Positions 42,274 to 51,577 of a DNA stretch of 63,698 nt are shown here, piece after piece; position 1 is the first letter of the stretch; the number at the start of each line of letters is the position of its first letter. The DNA is taken from positions 27,597 to 91,294 of the forward strand of contig RQSC01000854.1 of the NCBI GenBank assembly GCA_013416795.1, given 5' to 3'. The notes under the pieces were generated by a model. The model worked only from the letters and a program-made list of their open reading frames with translations. It was not told the origin of the DNA and did not search any database. A program made the position numbers and the translations under genes. The DNA comes from Prasinococcaceae sp. CCMP 1430. Its lineage: Eukaryota; Prasinodermophyta; Palmophyllophyceae; Prasinococcales; Prasinococcaceae.

Positions 42274-43761
42274 TCACTCGACGAGGATGGGGCTGTCGAG
42301 CACCGCGAACCCGGCGGCGACGCCGCCCTCGTCCGAGCTGGCCTGCTTGGTCCGCAGCAGCGACCCGCCCTCGGCGTTCAGCACCACGTTGTCGCCGTCG
42401 CGGAGGAACGTAGAGAAGATGCCAAGCTCAGACAGGACCTCCTGGTCGGGCAGCACAAGCCCCTCGCGCAGTAGCGTGGCACGCAGCACAGGTGGGCGGA
42501 TGCGCTGCATGAGCACGTACGCGCCGCGCTCGGCGTCCGTTGCCTCATCGCCGAGCAGCTTGGTCAATTCGGCGGCCATCTCGGCGCCGTAGAGGTTGTT
42601 GCCGCCACCCTCTCGCTGCGGCTTGAGGACGAATGCGGAGGGGTCAGCAATGGCCGCGTGGGCCGCCTCAAGGCCCTCAGCGTCCAGCAACGACCACAGC
42701 CCCGCAAACGTCTCGCGCACGCGCGCGGACGCCGCCGCGTCAAGGAAGCGCTCCACCTGCCCGTCGCCAGCAAGGTACTGCTGCACACGCTTGGTGCCCG
42801 CAAGGTGGTACGCCGCCGAAGGGCACTTGACGCAGTCGGAAAGCTCTACGATGCGGCGGGCATCCCATTCGGCTTCCGTCGGGTAGTCCGTGGGCGCGTA
42901 GCCAGCGCGGAAGTACGCCACCGCCACGCGCTCGCCGTTGTAGCTGAGCGCCCCGCTCTCGTCGTCGACCACGCCTTTCGCCTTGACGTCGGCGAGCGTC
43001 GCGCGCACGGCCGGCACGCGGTGCCTCTCCCACAGCATGTCGGCGATCCAGCGCTGGTCGTAGGCGTTGCGCTCCCCGGGCTGCACGATAAAGAGCACCA
43101 CGGCCCCCGGATCTGCGTACGCCGACCATGCCGCAGCGAGCGCGTCCGCCGGCGCCTCGAGGCTCGAAGACTCAGGCATGCGTTGCAGCGAGTAGCCGCC
43201 GTCGACAACGGCGGCCGCGGTGGCGAAGCGCTCCACTAAGTGGCGGTGTGCTCTGGACACCAGCGCCCCGAGCGAGGCGAAGCTCACAGAGATTGTGTTC
43301 ATCTCTACCTGGAGTAGCGCGCCCGACTCGCCATCGAGCATGTAGTCCGAGCGGTGGATACCGAGCTCGAGCCGCCGCCGCGGCTTTTCGCGCGCCGTGT
43401 CGGCCGCGCGCGCCTCCTCGTAGATCTGCCATATGCGTGCGGTGAAGGGGTCACCTGCGAGCGTACCCGTGTCCACCAGCGCCTCAGTGAGAAAGTCGTG
43501 GTCCGCTGCGACGGCGTCCACCAGCTCGTTGAAGTCGGTGGCAACAGCCTTGGCGCGGCGAAATGCCGCTGCGGGGAAGGGCGTCGGCAGCAGGCTGACG
43601 GGTGCATGGCACGTCGCCGTGCCAGCTGCTGGGGGCTCAGACGCGCCGTCAGTGCCGCCCAATCCGACCAGCAACCCATGCAGCGCGGCCCAGCACACCA
43701 TGTCTTCGGCCATCGCCGCCGCTGACGCGCCGCCCACCGCCGCGTCCACCGCCGCCCCCAT
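42274..43761 (-). CDS. glutathione synthetase (eukaryotic GSS type)
   Basis: A single exon of 495 residues from ATG 43761. It joins gamma-glutamylcysteine and glycine to make glutathione using ATP. Signatures of the eukaryotic family are visible: the helical start (MVCWAALHGLL), DYMLDG followed by LLQVEMNTISVSFASLG (substrate-binding core), AYDQRWIADMLWERH, VAYFRAGYAPTDY, the G-loop SAFVLKPQREGGGNNLYG, and YVLMQRIRPP. Length is near the usual 470-480. It is probably cytosolic, although the Ala-rich first 20 residues could also be targeting. It is followed upstream on the same strand by the pseudouridine synthase gene. Confidence 0.95.
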   Translation of the reverse strand: MGAAVDAAVGGASAAAMAEDMVCWAALHGLLVGLGGTDGASEPPAAGTATCHAPVSLLPTPFPAAAFRRAKAVATDFNELVDAVAADHDFLTEALVDTGTLAGDPFTARIWQIYEEARAADTAREKPRRRLELGIHRSDYMLDGESGALLQVEMNTISVSFASLGALVSRAHRHLVERFATAAAVVDGGYSLQRMPESSSLEAPADALAAAWSAYADPGAVVLFIVQPGERNAYDQRWIADMLWERHRVPAVRATLADVKAKGVVDDESGALSYNGERVAVAYFRAGYAPTDYPTEAEWDARRIVELSDCVKCPSAAYHLAGTKRVQQYLAGDGQVERFLDAAASARVRETFAGLWSLLDAEGLEAAHAAIADPSAFVLKPQREGGGNNLYGAEMAAELTKLLGDEATDAERGAYVLMQRIRPPVLRATLLREGLVLPDQEVLSELGIFSTFLRDGDNVVLNAEGGSLLRTKQASSDEGGVAAGFAVLDSPILVE

Positions 43762-43923
43762 CTCCGCGCTCCGCCTTCCGCATTCCCCCTGCGCCAGCTC
43801 CTGTTCGCTCGCGCATCCGCCACGGGAAACGCACCTCCGCCTGTCCACGCGCGCTGTCGACCGCGTCGCGCATATGCACCAAGTCGTCGCCGTCGTCTGC
43901 GCCCTGCTCGAATGCCGCCGCCC

Positions 43924-45088
43924 CTATCGTTTTGCGCGCCATTGCCCACAGCTCNGCGCCCGCCGAGGACCAGCCGGCGCCGCCAATGTCGGCGTCGGCG
44001 TCGCGGGAGTCGGCTGCTGCTGCCGCGGCTTCACGCGCACCGGCGGCCTCACCACGGCGGTCGCGGGCCTGGCGGAACTGGCGCGTGCCCTGGATGTCGG
44101 GGTCGCCCATGCCGCGGCGAGCGCGCTCGCCCCTCTGTATCCGGCGCTCCACCTCCCAAGGCGACCACATCTTGGCCTTGGTCGGCGCCGCCCTGCCCCC
44201 CATGCGCCTGAGCTCCTCCACCTTCAGCACGCGGAATGCCCCGAGACCGAGGCCCGACGGCATGCTGAGATTGCCGATGGAGATGCGCTTGAGGCGCTTG
44301 ACGTAGACCCCTGCGGCCTCGCAAAGGACGCGCACCTCACGGTTGCGCCCCTCGGCGACCTGCACGACGACCTGATTGTCGTCCTCCTGGCGCACGGCCA
44401 CTGGCACCACGAACGCGCCGTCGACGGTGGTGCCCGCGGCGATGGCCTCCAACTGCCGCCGCGTGAGCTTGCTGGAGGACAACACCGAGTACTCCTTGAG
44501 CACGCCATTGCTGGGGTGACTCACCGCATTGGCGAACGCGCCATCGTTGGTCATCAGGAGCATGCCCGTGGTGTTCACGTCCAGCCTTCCGACGTTGAAA
44601 AGGCGAAGCTTGGCAGCACCGGCTGGTGCGGCCGCCTCCCAGCTCGCCACGAAGTCCTTCAGAAGGCTCGTTACGGGCTGGGCCGAGTTCTCCGACACAG
44701 CCGAGCAAACGTAGCCCTTGGGCTTGTTCACAAGGATGTAGATCTTGCGGTCCGCGTTGGGGTCGCTCTTTAGGTCCCCGCCCACCTTCTTGCCGTCGAC
44801 AGTGATCTCGTCGGCCAGCGTGACCATGTGTTGCGGGAGGTGCACGGGCTCACCGTTGACCTTCACGCGCCCATCGAACACCATCTGTTCCGACGCGCGG
44901 CGCGAAGCGACACCGCGCTGCGCCATGGCCTTGGCCAGCCGCTGCGGCGCATCTTCGACGTCGTTCTTGCCCCCCCTTCCACCCCTGCCACCGCGGCCAC
45001 CACCACGACCGCCACGACCGCGACCACCGCCGCGGCCCTGCCCGCCGCGGCCGCCCGCCGCGACCACCGAGAGCGTCCGCGAGGGCTG
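43924..45088 (-). CDS. RsuA/RluB-type rRNA pseudouridine synthase, 5' partial
   Basis: The N-terminus is lost in the N gap. What remains starts with a long Arg-Gly-Gly-rich stretch. Then come an S4 RNA-binding domain (LAKAMAQRGVASRRASEQMV ... VKVNGEPVHLP) and the catalytic domain: ILVNKPKGYVCSAV, the catalytic-Asp motif VGRLDVNTTGMLLMTNDG, ALKEYSV-like VLKEYSVL, and VAEGRNREVRVLCEAAG. This type modifies small- or large-subunit rRNA of bacterial character, so plastid or mitochondrial location is likely (inference). The C-terminus is uncertain: the frame crosses an isolated n (43954) and then runs open into the glutathione synthetase gene. One extra base there would give a TAG at 43924-43926, which I used as the end. 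Confidence 0.87.
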
Positions 45089-45471
45089 NNNNNNNNNNNN
45101 NNNNNNNNNNNNNNNNNNNNNNNNNNNNNNNNNNNNNNNNNNNNNNNNNNNNNNNNNNNNNNNNNNNNNNNNNNNNNNNNNNNNNNNNNNNNNNNNNNNN
45201 NNNNNNNNNNNNNNNNNNNNNNNNNNNNNNNNNNNNNNNNNNNNNNNNNNNNNNNNNNNNNNNNNNNNNNNNNNNNNNNNNNNNNNNNNNNNNNNNNNNN
45301 NNNNNNNNNNNNNNNNNNNNNNNNNNNNNNNNNNNNNNNNNNNNNNNNNNNNNNNNNNNNNNNNNNNNNNNNNNNNNNNNNNNNNNNNNNNNNNNNNNNN
45401 NNNNNNNNNNNNNNNNNNNNNNNNNNNNNNNNNNNNNNNNNNNNNNNNNNNNNNNNNNNNNNNNNNNNNNN
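45089..45471. other. assembly gap (383 N)
   Basis: 383 N bases between two divergent genes. It removes the 5' end of the pseudouridine synthase gene and part of the shared promoter. The 242 bp after it, up to 45713, show only G-rich sequence. Confidence 0.95.
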
Positions 45472-45713
45472 CGGCGGGCCGCAGGCGTGCCACAGCTGCC
45501 GCAGCCGCGGCGCCCTGCCGGGGCGGGCGCGCTGGGCGAGGGCGTCGGCGCGACTCAGTGTGTGTTAGGGGGGGTGGGGGTGAGGGGAGGAAGGAGGTGC
45601 CCCGGGGGAAGGAGGGGTGGCGACGCCTTGTGGCTGCGGCCGGCGTGACCTCGTCGCGCGGCGCGAGCCCAGCACCCCCCACAAGAAGGCCAGACGGCCA
45701 GAACGCCCGTGCG

Positions 45714-47384
45714 ATGGCGCCGAAGCTGCTCACGCCTGCGTGGGTCTCCGGCGAGAATCCAGACACGCCCCTAGAAGACATCACGCGTCTGAGTGCTGCC
45801 GGCCAGGGCTTCACCGGCATTGCGAACCTCGACGCGCTGCCCAAGCTGCGCGGGGCCGACTTGTCGAACAACGCGCTTGACTCCCTCGCGGGGCTGCAGT
45901 ACAGCGAGCACCTGAGCTGGCTCAAGGTGGCCGGCAACGGCCTGCAATCACTGGCCGACCTGCGGCCGCTGTCCAAGCTGACCACGCTCAACGCGGGCAA
46001 CAACAAGCTGCGCTCGCTGGAGGGCGTAGGTGCGCTCACGTCGCTTCGTGCGCTCGTTCTCAACGACAACGAGCTCAGCGACTACCGCGGGCTGGGCGAC
46101 CTCGAGCAGCTTGACGCGCTCGTGCTCAGCCGCAACCGTATCACCGAGCTCGGCCCGGGTGCCTTCAAGCACTATGCAAACCTCACGAAGCTGAGCCTTA
46201 GCAACAACAAGCTGCGCACAATTGGTGGCTGCCTGCGGCGCTGCCTCAACCTTCAGGAGCTGCGCGTGACGCACAATCTGCTCACCGAATTGCCCGAGGA
46301 CCTCGCGCTGCTGCAGTCGCTGCGCATTATCGAGGCGGGTCACAACGAGCTCCGCAGCACGCAACTGCCTCTCCTACGCCAGCTTCGCGGGCTCAAGCAC
46401 CTCACGCTGCAGGGCAACCCCTGCGCGAACGCGAAGTCCTACAGTCGCGAGGTTGTCGACGAGCTGCCCGACCTCACCCATTTCGACAACAAGCCCATCG
46501 AGGGGCGCGCACGCGTTCACAAACGCGTGCACAAGGGCGACCGTCTCACCTTCAAGGTAAACCAGGAGGCTCTCAAGGGGACGATCTACGCGGCGCCCAA
46601 GAAGGACGGCGTGGAGTCTAAGAAGGAGTTGGAGGCGAAGCGCGCTGCCGAACGCAAGGAGGCAAAGGCCGAGCGGCGGCGGCTGCGCCACGAGGCGCGC
46701 GAGCGCCGCGCTGCCGCCCGCAAGGCGAGTGACGCCTACGCCGAAGGGCGTGCCTTCGGCCGCGCCAGGCTGGCGGAGATGCAAGGCAAGAGCAGTGGCG
46801 ACGCTAAAGAGGACGGCGGCAAGGAGGACAAGCTCGGCAAGGGGCGCCACAGCAAGGAGGAAAAGGCGGTAAGGAAGGCGGCCAAGGAGGCCAAGGCGCG
46901 TGCGCGCGCGGACGAGCGAGCGAGCGCTCTTGCGAGCAAACGCGATGGCGCCTCGGCCGGCGCCGATACCGACGCGGCACGCTCGGGTCTGTTGGCAGTG
47001 GAGGAGGGACAACGGACGGGCAGCGGCCGTGCGCGTGGGGGAGCAGGCAGCAGGAGCGGCGCGGGCGCCGCAGCTCTGGCCGCCATGGGCCTCGTGGGCG
47101 CTGCCACACTCGCTGGCGGCACGAGTGCGGGCGCAGCGTTGGGGCTGGGCGCCGGTGTCGGGCGCGGTGGTGCGAGCGCGTGGGACGACGAGCCCGCTCC
47201 TGCCGCGCCTGCTGCCGCGGTCCCTGCCGCCGTCGCCGCTACAGCGGCGGTTTCTGACAAACGCAAACGCAAGAAGTCCGAGATGAGCGCGGGTGTTGCA
47301 TCCGACGAGGCCGCCAATCAGCACGAGCGCAAGTCTCAGTCCAGGGCGCTCAAGAGCTCGCGCTGGGCGCTCAAGAAGTCGTAA
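45714..47384 (+). CDS. leucine-rich-repeat protein with basic coiled-coil tail
   Basis: A single exon of 556 residues from ATG 45714. About nine SDS22-like leucine-rich repeats fill the first 250 residues (LTTLNAGNNKLRSLEGVGAL, LRALVLNDNELSDYRGL, LDALVLSRNRITELGPG), ending in a cap with LPDLTHFDNKPIEGR. The rest is a Lys/Glu/Arg-rich helix (about 300-430), a Gly/Ala-rich linker and a short conserved-looking end SRALKSSRWALKK. Plants have cytosolic or nuclear proteins with very similar repeat sequence and basic tails, but I know no firm function. PP1 regulation, as for SDS22, is only a possibility. TGTAC lies 15 bp past the stop. Confidence 0.88.
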   Translation: MAPKLLTPAWVSGENPDTPLEDITRLSAAGQGFTGIANLDALPKLRGADLSNNALDSLAGLQYSEHLSWLKVAGNGLQSLADLRPLSKLTTLNAGNNKLRSLEGVGALTSLRALVLNDNELSDYRGLGDLEQLDALVLSRNRITELGPGAFKHYANLTKLSLSNNKLRTIGGCLRRCLNLQELRVTHNLLTELPEDLALLQSLRIIEAGHNELRSTQLPLLRQLRGLKHLTLQGNPCANAKSYSREVVDELPDLTHFDNKPIEGRARVHKRVHKGDRLTFKVNQEALKGTIYAAPKKDGVESKKELEAKRAAERKEAKAERRRLRHEARERRAAARKASDAYAEGRAFGRARLAEMQGKSSGDAKEDGGKEDKLGKGRHSKEEKAVRKAAKEAKARARADERASALASKRDGASAGADTDAARSGLLAVEEGQRTGSGRARGGAGSRSGAGAAALAAMGLVGAATLAGGTSAGAALGLGAGVGRGGASAWDDEPAPAAPAAAVPAAVAATAAVSDKRKRKKSEMSAGVASDEAANQHERKSQSRALKSSRWALKKS

Positions 47385-47548
47385 TGGCCCTTTGTATTTG
47401 TACAACCGTCGTTGTGCACTCTTGCACGTTGGCGCCGCGCGCCACACGGATTGCTGCGGCGTGCTGTCGCGCGCATGCCGTGAACGTGTGCCACTGTGCG
47501 CGGGCGCCCCTCAGTGTGTACCAATAGTCTAAAATACAAATCGCCCCC

Positions 47549-47992
47549 TCAGACCGCGCCGTTGTCTACATCGATGCGCGTGCCCAATGGCGTTATCCTA
47601 TTCTGACCGTAGAGCGCGTTGCCATTGGGTTGCAGCCGCTGGGTGGCAACGCGCACGTGGCCCAAGCCGTGGCATTGCAGGCACGTCGCCGACTGGGAGC
47701 CGCGGCGGCGCGAGCCACGCGACGTCTTGACGACGCCAGAGCCATTGCACGCGTAGCACTGCTGCACCCATTGGTCGACCGGCTGGTTGCAATCTTGCAC
47801 TTCAGCGTCGCAGCTGTCCGCCGCGGGGTCGTGCGTGTATCCGTCGGGCACGTCACTGCCGTCGAACGGGTATGCGAGCGACATCGGAAGCGGCCGTTCG
47901 GCGGGGTGCCTGTTGACGCTGTCGGGCCGTGACGCCGCGCGGGGCCGCGCGCGCCGCGGGCACATCCCCGCGGCGCCGCCTCGCGCCGCCAT
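47549..47992 (-). CDS. small DnaJ-type zinc-finger protein
   Basis: This encodes 147 residues from ATG 47992. An Ala/Arg-rich start could be a targeting peptide. Then comes PLPMSLAYPFDGSDVPDGY, and two CxxCxGxG-type zinc half-sites (CYACNGSGVV and CLQCHGLGHV) separated by a basic loop. Other Cys residues near DSCDAEVQDC may join. Such isolated DnaJ zinc fingers occur in plastid assembly factors such as BSD2 (known); the link here is inference. It is convergent with the LRR gene, 164 bp between stops. Confidence 0.7.
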   Translation of the reverse strand: MAARGGAAGMCPRRARPRAASRPDSVNRHPAERPLPMSLAYPFDGSDVPDGYTHDPAADSCDAEVQDCNQPVDQWVQQCYACNGSGVVKTSRGSRRRGSQSATCLQCHGLGHVRVATQRLQPNGNALYGQNRITPLGTRIDVDNGAV

Positions 47993-48568
47993 CGCGTCCG
48001 CCGCCGCCGCAGGACAGCTGCCTCCCGCGCGCGGTGTGCCCCCCACCGCACCACACACACCCTCCACCGCCTCACGCGGAAGCCGCCCGGCCCCGCTGCG
48101 CCCGCCGCCGACTAAATATCTCAGCCCGAATCGAGTGACTGCGAATTCGGAGGGGTCGAAGGAAACATCGAAAATCTCCCACAAGGGCCCCGAAACGGTC
48201 CCACTCTCCCAAACCCCAGAGCCCCCCGAAAGACCCAAAAAACGAGGGTCCCAGCGTCACGAGACCCGTCAACGCCAGCGCAGCGGAGCCACTCACACTG
48301 AGCCAAAAAAGCAGCGGAAGCACTGTCGAGCACAGCCGAACGCCCGTGTGCAATGGAAGTTGACGTATGAAAGCTCTCCCGTGGGTACTCACATCGCTGC
48401 ATTGGACGGATGGTGACTTCGCGATCCCATCCGCAGACCAAATTCAAACCCTAAATTGTCATCCAACCCGAAGTCCGGAGCCCGTGGTTTGGGCGGGCGG
48501 AAGCGCGCGCGCGCGCGCGCCACTCGCCGCGCGCGCCGAGGGGCGCGCGCAGTGGCGGGGGCGCAGGG
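47993..48568. promoter_or_regulatory. divergent promoter region with AT-rich block
   Basis: Between the zinc-finger gene and the TMCO4 gene. The block 48110-48480 is clearly less GC-rich than its surroundings, and AAACCCTAA lies at 48446-48454, about 115 bp before the TMCO4 frame. A short first exon of TMCO4 may also be here. Confidence 0.45.
48446..48454. promoter_or_regulatory. AAACCCTAA (telo-box)
   Basis: A perfect plant-type telo-box in the AT-rich block upstream of the TMCO4-like gene. Confidence 0.4.
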
Positions 48569-50419
48569 GTGAGCGGCGGCGGGAGCGGCGGCGCCCCGTT
48601 GCGCGTGCACGCGTCCGCGGGCCTGCTCTCACGCGCCTTCGCCGAGCTCGGCGTGCCGCGGCGCTCGCGGCGTGCGTTGCTGCTGCTCGCCGAGGGCGTG
48701 AGAGCGCCCGAGGACGCCGACAGCGCAGCGGCAGCCTACGTTGAGGCGCTTCTGTCGCAAGGGGCGCCCGCGGTCAGTCCAGATGAGGCGGCGAGGGGAA
48801 CGGCGGTGGACGCGCGCGCGAGTCCGAGCCAGAGCGCAGAGGGCGGTGGGGAAGGCGAGACGGACGCTCTGGCATCCGCGAATGCAGCCGCCCCTGCGAG
48901 CGCAGGTGAATCCACGAGCACGCGCGAGGCCGCTGTGGCCGCGCGTCAGCGCGTGGCGCTTGCTGCTATTTGGGAGCTGCTCTCCGTCCTCGTCGGTGGC
49001 CTTGCGGGGGACGTGACCCACGCCGTGCGCTGGTACGACGCGCGCTCGCGCGTCGCGCTGAAGCAGATATGTATGTGGACCGGCCTCCCGTGGCCCCGTG
49101 TGGGCGCGCTGGAGACCCTGGCGTGCGACGGACTCGCTCAGCTTCGCACGCCCACGCGCATCCAAGACAACACGGATGGGAGTGACACACCGACCGGCGA
49201 TGACGTGCGCGCTCAGTTGCGCGCAGAGGTGGTCCAAAGCTCGGAGGGCGGGGCGTTGGGCGTGCGGCTCGCGAAGGTGACTGCCGCCGCAGCTCTGGGC
49301 GGAGCGGCACTCGCGCTCACCGGTGGCCTCGCCGCGCCCGCGATCGCCGTGGGGATCAGCACCGCGGCCAGCAGCGGTGTCGCGGCGTCTGTGGGCGCGG
49401 GCGCGGCGCTCAGCGCCGTCGCAGGAGGGCTTGGAACGTCGGCGGGCGCCGCGGGAATCACAGCTGGGCTTGGTGGATGGGGCGCCACCAAGATGGCGAA
49501 CAAAATGCTGCGACGAACACAGCCAGTGCGTGAATATGGACTCCTCGCGCTGGGCCCGGCCTCACAGCTCGAAGCGGCGCGCGTCAGGGAGGTCGAGCGC
49601 GCGCTTGCGTGTCGCACCGACGACGGCGTGCGTCTCGAAGTTCCACCGTTGCCGCTAGCCGCCGCTGGCAGCAATTTGGCCGTGCTGGTGTGCGTCTCGG
49701 GGTGGGTGGCCTCCCGAGCCGGGTATGTAGAGCCGTGGCACAAGGGACTGCCCTCGGCGCAAGACGGGGCTGCAGACAGGGACGCCTATGCCCTCGTGTG
49801 GGAGGCAGACGAGCTCGTTTCATTGGGCACCGCCTTGGCGAGCTTCCTCGCGAGTCAGACCGTTCAGGAGGCCATCAAGCAGTTCGCCGCGCACACGGTG
49901 GCGGGCGCGCTCGTGGCCTCCTTCGCGTGGCCCTTCGCGGCGCTGAGCGCCATGGCACCCGTTGACAATGCGTGGAGCATTGCGCTCGTTCGCTCTGAGG
50001 TGTGCGGCGCGCTGATCGCGCGACAAATCCTCGAGAATCGCTTCGCAGACAGGCCGGTGAGCCTGGTCGGTTACTCAATGGGCGCGCGCGCAATCTTCCA
50101 CTGCCTGCTGCACCTGGAGGAGGCCGGCTTCACGGGCGCTGTGGAGGATGTATTCCTGCTAGGCTCGCCCATGAGTGCATCAGACACCGAGGCGTGGCAG
50201 AGGGCGCGCTCGGTAGTTGCGGGGAGGCTCGTGAACGGTTTCAGCACCAAAGATGGCCTGCTGGCCCTCGTGTATCGGGGCACTCACCTGGACACGCCAG
50301 CAGGCCTGAGTCCGGTGGGTGTGCCTGGAGTCGAGGACGTCAATCTGACGCGTGTAGTCAGTAGTCACAGCGACTACGCGGAAAACACGGACGCTTGTGT
50401 GGAGGCATGTCGCGTGTGA
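48569..50419 (+). CDS. TMCO4 / DUF726-family alpha/beta-hydrolase membrane protein
   Basis: About 616 residues. The frame opens with GTG right after a possible acceptor (GCGCAG, 48566), so the true first exon is probably upstream. A helical N-terminal region leads to a Gly/Ala-rich hydrophobic hairpin (ALGGAALALTGGLAAPAIAVG ... GAAGITAGLGGWGATKMANKM), which is the TMCO4 signature. Then follows an alpha/beta-hydrolase core: NLAVLVCVSGW, AYALVWEADELVSLG, the nucleophile elbow LVGYSMGARAIFHCLLHL (Ser near residue 507), and LLGSPMS. A late HSDYAENTD could give the catalytic His. Yeast Mil1 belongs to the same family and is linked to clathrin adaptor trafficking (known). Substrate unknown. Confidence 0.88.
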   Translation: MSGGGSGGAPLRVHASAGLLSRAFAELGVPRRSRRALLLLAEGVRAPEDADSAAAAYVEALLSQGAPAVSPDEAARGTAVDARASPSQSAEGGGEGETDALASANAAAPASAGESTSTREAAVAARQRVALAAIWELLSVLVGGLAGDVTHAVRWYDARSRVALKQICMWTGLPWPRVGALETLACDGLAQLRTPTRIQDNTDGSDTPTGDDVRAQLRAEVVQSSEGGALGVRLAKVTAAAALGGAALALTGGLAAPAIAVGISTAASSGVAASVGAGAALSAVAGGLGTSAGAAGITAGLGGWGATKMANKMLRRTQPVREYGLLALGPASQLEAARVREVERALACRTDDGVRLEVPPLPLAAAGSNLAVLVCVSGWVASRAGYVEPWHKGLPSAQDGAADRDAYALVWEADELVSLGTALASFLASQTVQEAIKQFAAHTVAGALVASFAWPFAALSAMAPVDNAWSIALVRSEVCGALIARQILENRFADRPVSLVGYSMGARAIFHCLLHLEEAGFTGAVEDVFLLGSPMSASDTEAWQRARSVVAGRLVNGFSTKDGLLALVYRGTHLDTPAGLSPVGVPGVEDVNLTRVVSSHSDYAENTDACVEACRV

Positions 50420-50572
50420 TGCGTCTCTGCACGGGCGTGCGCGTCGTGGGCTAGCGCACACTGAAGCTGTAGACTACTAGGGCCAATCTCCCTCACTGTA
50501 CAACCACGTAATGTATCATATACATGTATACATCTGGCCACGCTGCGGTTACAGCGGCGCGACCCGAACAAA

Positions 50573-51577
50573 TCAGAGCATGCCCATCGCTCGCAACTTC
50601 TCCTGCAGCTTCGAGGTGGGCCTGCGGGCACACTCGGTGTCTTCCTTGGGCGCCTGTGTCCTGTCAGGCCGCGTGAGCTCGCGTGGTGGGCTCGGCTCGC
50701 CCTTCGACGCTGGCAACAAGCCCACCGCGCGCGACCCAGATCCTAAGTCGTCCGGTGCGGCACTGCGCTGCGCCGGCGACTGCTTGCTGAGCGCCCCCAA
50801 GTTCCTCTCAAGCCTATCATCCATGTCACTGAAGAGATCAGCGAAGGGGTTGTATTGGTCGCCCTCGTCAGCCCCAGCCCCGTCTGAGGAGGTCCCTGCG
50901 CCAACAGCGCCGAGCTGTCCTGTCGAGCGCACTTCTTGTGTCGACGCAGGTGGGCTCAGCTGTAGCGGGGCGCGCGTGCACGCGCTCGACGGTGTCGAGA
51001 GGGCGGCGTTCGGCCGATGAGGCCGTTGCTCGGAGCGACAGCCTGCAGGTGGCGACGGTTGCGTGCTAAGATCCACCACCGATGGCTGAGTGCTCAGATC
51101 TACCACCGCACCTGCGCGCTCGGCGACGCGCAGTTTCTCCTGTTCGATCTCGCCGACGGTGCGCACCACCTGCAGCTCGAGATCGGACTCGCTCGCGTTT
51201 GCGCACCCATCAGCAGAGCCAGGCTGGGGCGTGCTCGGTTTGGTGCGCTTCGCGCGCCGCGGCCGCGCGCTCGTGCGCTGCGCGCGGGGACTACGCAGCG
51301 CATCTCGCTCCCCGTCGTCTGCCCCGTCCGTGCGCCAGTCGCTCTCGTCGCTGCCGTCGCCGTCTCCGCTCGGTCCTTTCTTGTGCTCTGGCGCTCTCTT
51401 CTTCTTCGCACCAGCAGCGCGCTTCGCAGGCTGCTTCTTCGGCGCAGGAGCTGCGGGGGCTGCGGCCGCGCCGTCCCGAAGGCACAAAGGGACGTACCCA
51501 CCGTAACGCGATACCTGCGTGGGCCTGTCCGCGTCTCGCCCCGGCTGCTGCTCTGTGCCAGCGCCGGCGCCTCCCAT
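50573..51577 (-). CDS. disordered nuclear-type protein of unknown function
   Basis: This encodes 334 residues from ATG 51577. Low-complexity blocks dominate: a Lys/Ala/Pro-rich basic stretch, an acidic SDESDW region, and an Arg/Lys-rich segment like a nuclear localisation signal (PRRAKRTK). Islands that look constrained are SRYGGYVPLCLRDG near the start, LELQVVRTVGEIEQEKLRVAE (about 140), NPFADLFSDMDDRLERNL (about 250), and a C-terminal helix KLQEKLRAMGML. The octapeptide VVDLSTQP occurs twice in tandem. I do not recognise it. The layout suggests a scaffold with short binding motifs. Confidence 0.6.
   Translation of the reverse strand: MGGAGAGTEQQPGRDADRPTQVSRYGGYVPLCLRDGAAAAPAAPAPKKQPAKRAAGAKKKRAPEHKKGPSGDGDGSDESDWRTDGADDGERDALRSPRAQRTSARPRRAKRTKPSTPQPGSADGCANASESDLELQVVRTVGEIEQEKLRVAERAGAVVDLSTQPSVVDLSTQPSPPAGCRSEQRPHRPNAALSTPSSACTRAPLQLSPPASTQEVRSTGQLGAVGAGTSSDGAGADEGDQYNPFADLFSDMDDRLERNLGALSKQSPAQRSAAPDDLGSGSRAVGLLPASKGEPSPPRELTRPDRTQAPKEDTECARRPTSKLQEKLRAMGML

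Noticed and set aside
44745-45088. Plus-strand Pro/Arg-rich frame across the N gap
   Set aside because: It is the reverse complement of the RGG-rich start of the pseudouridine synthase and has no protein-like features before 45714.
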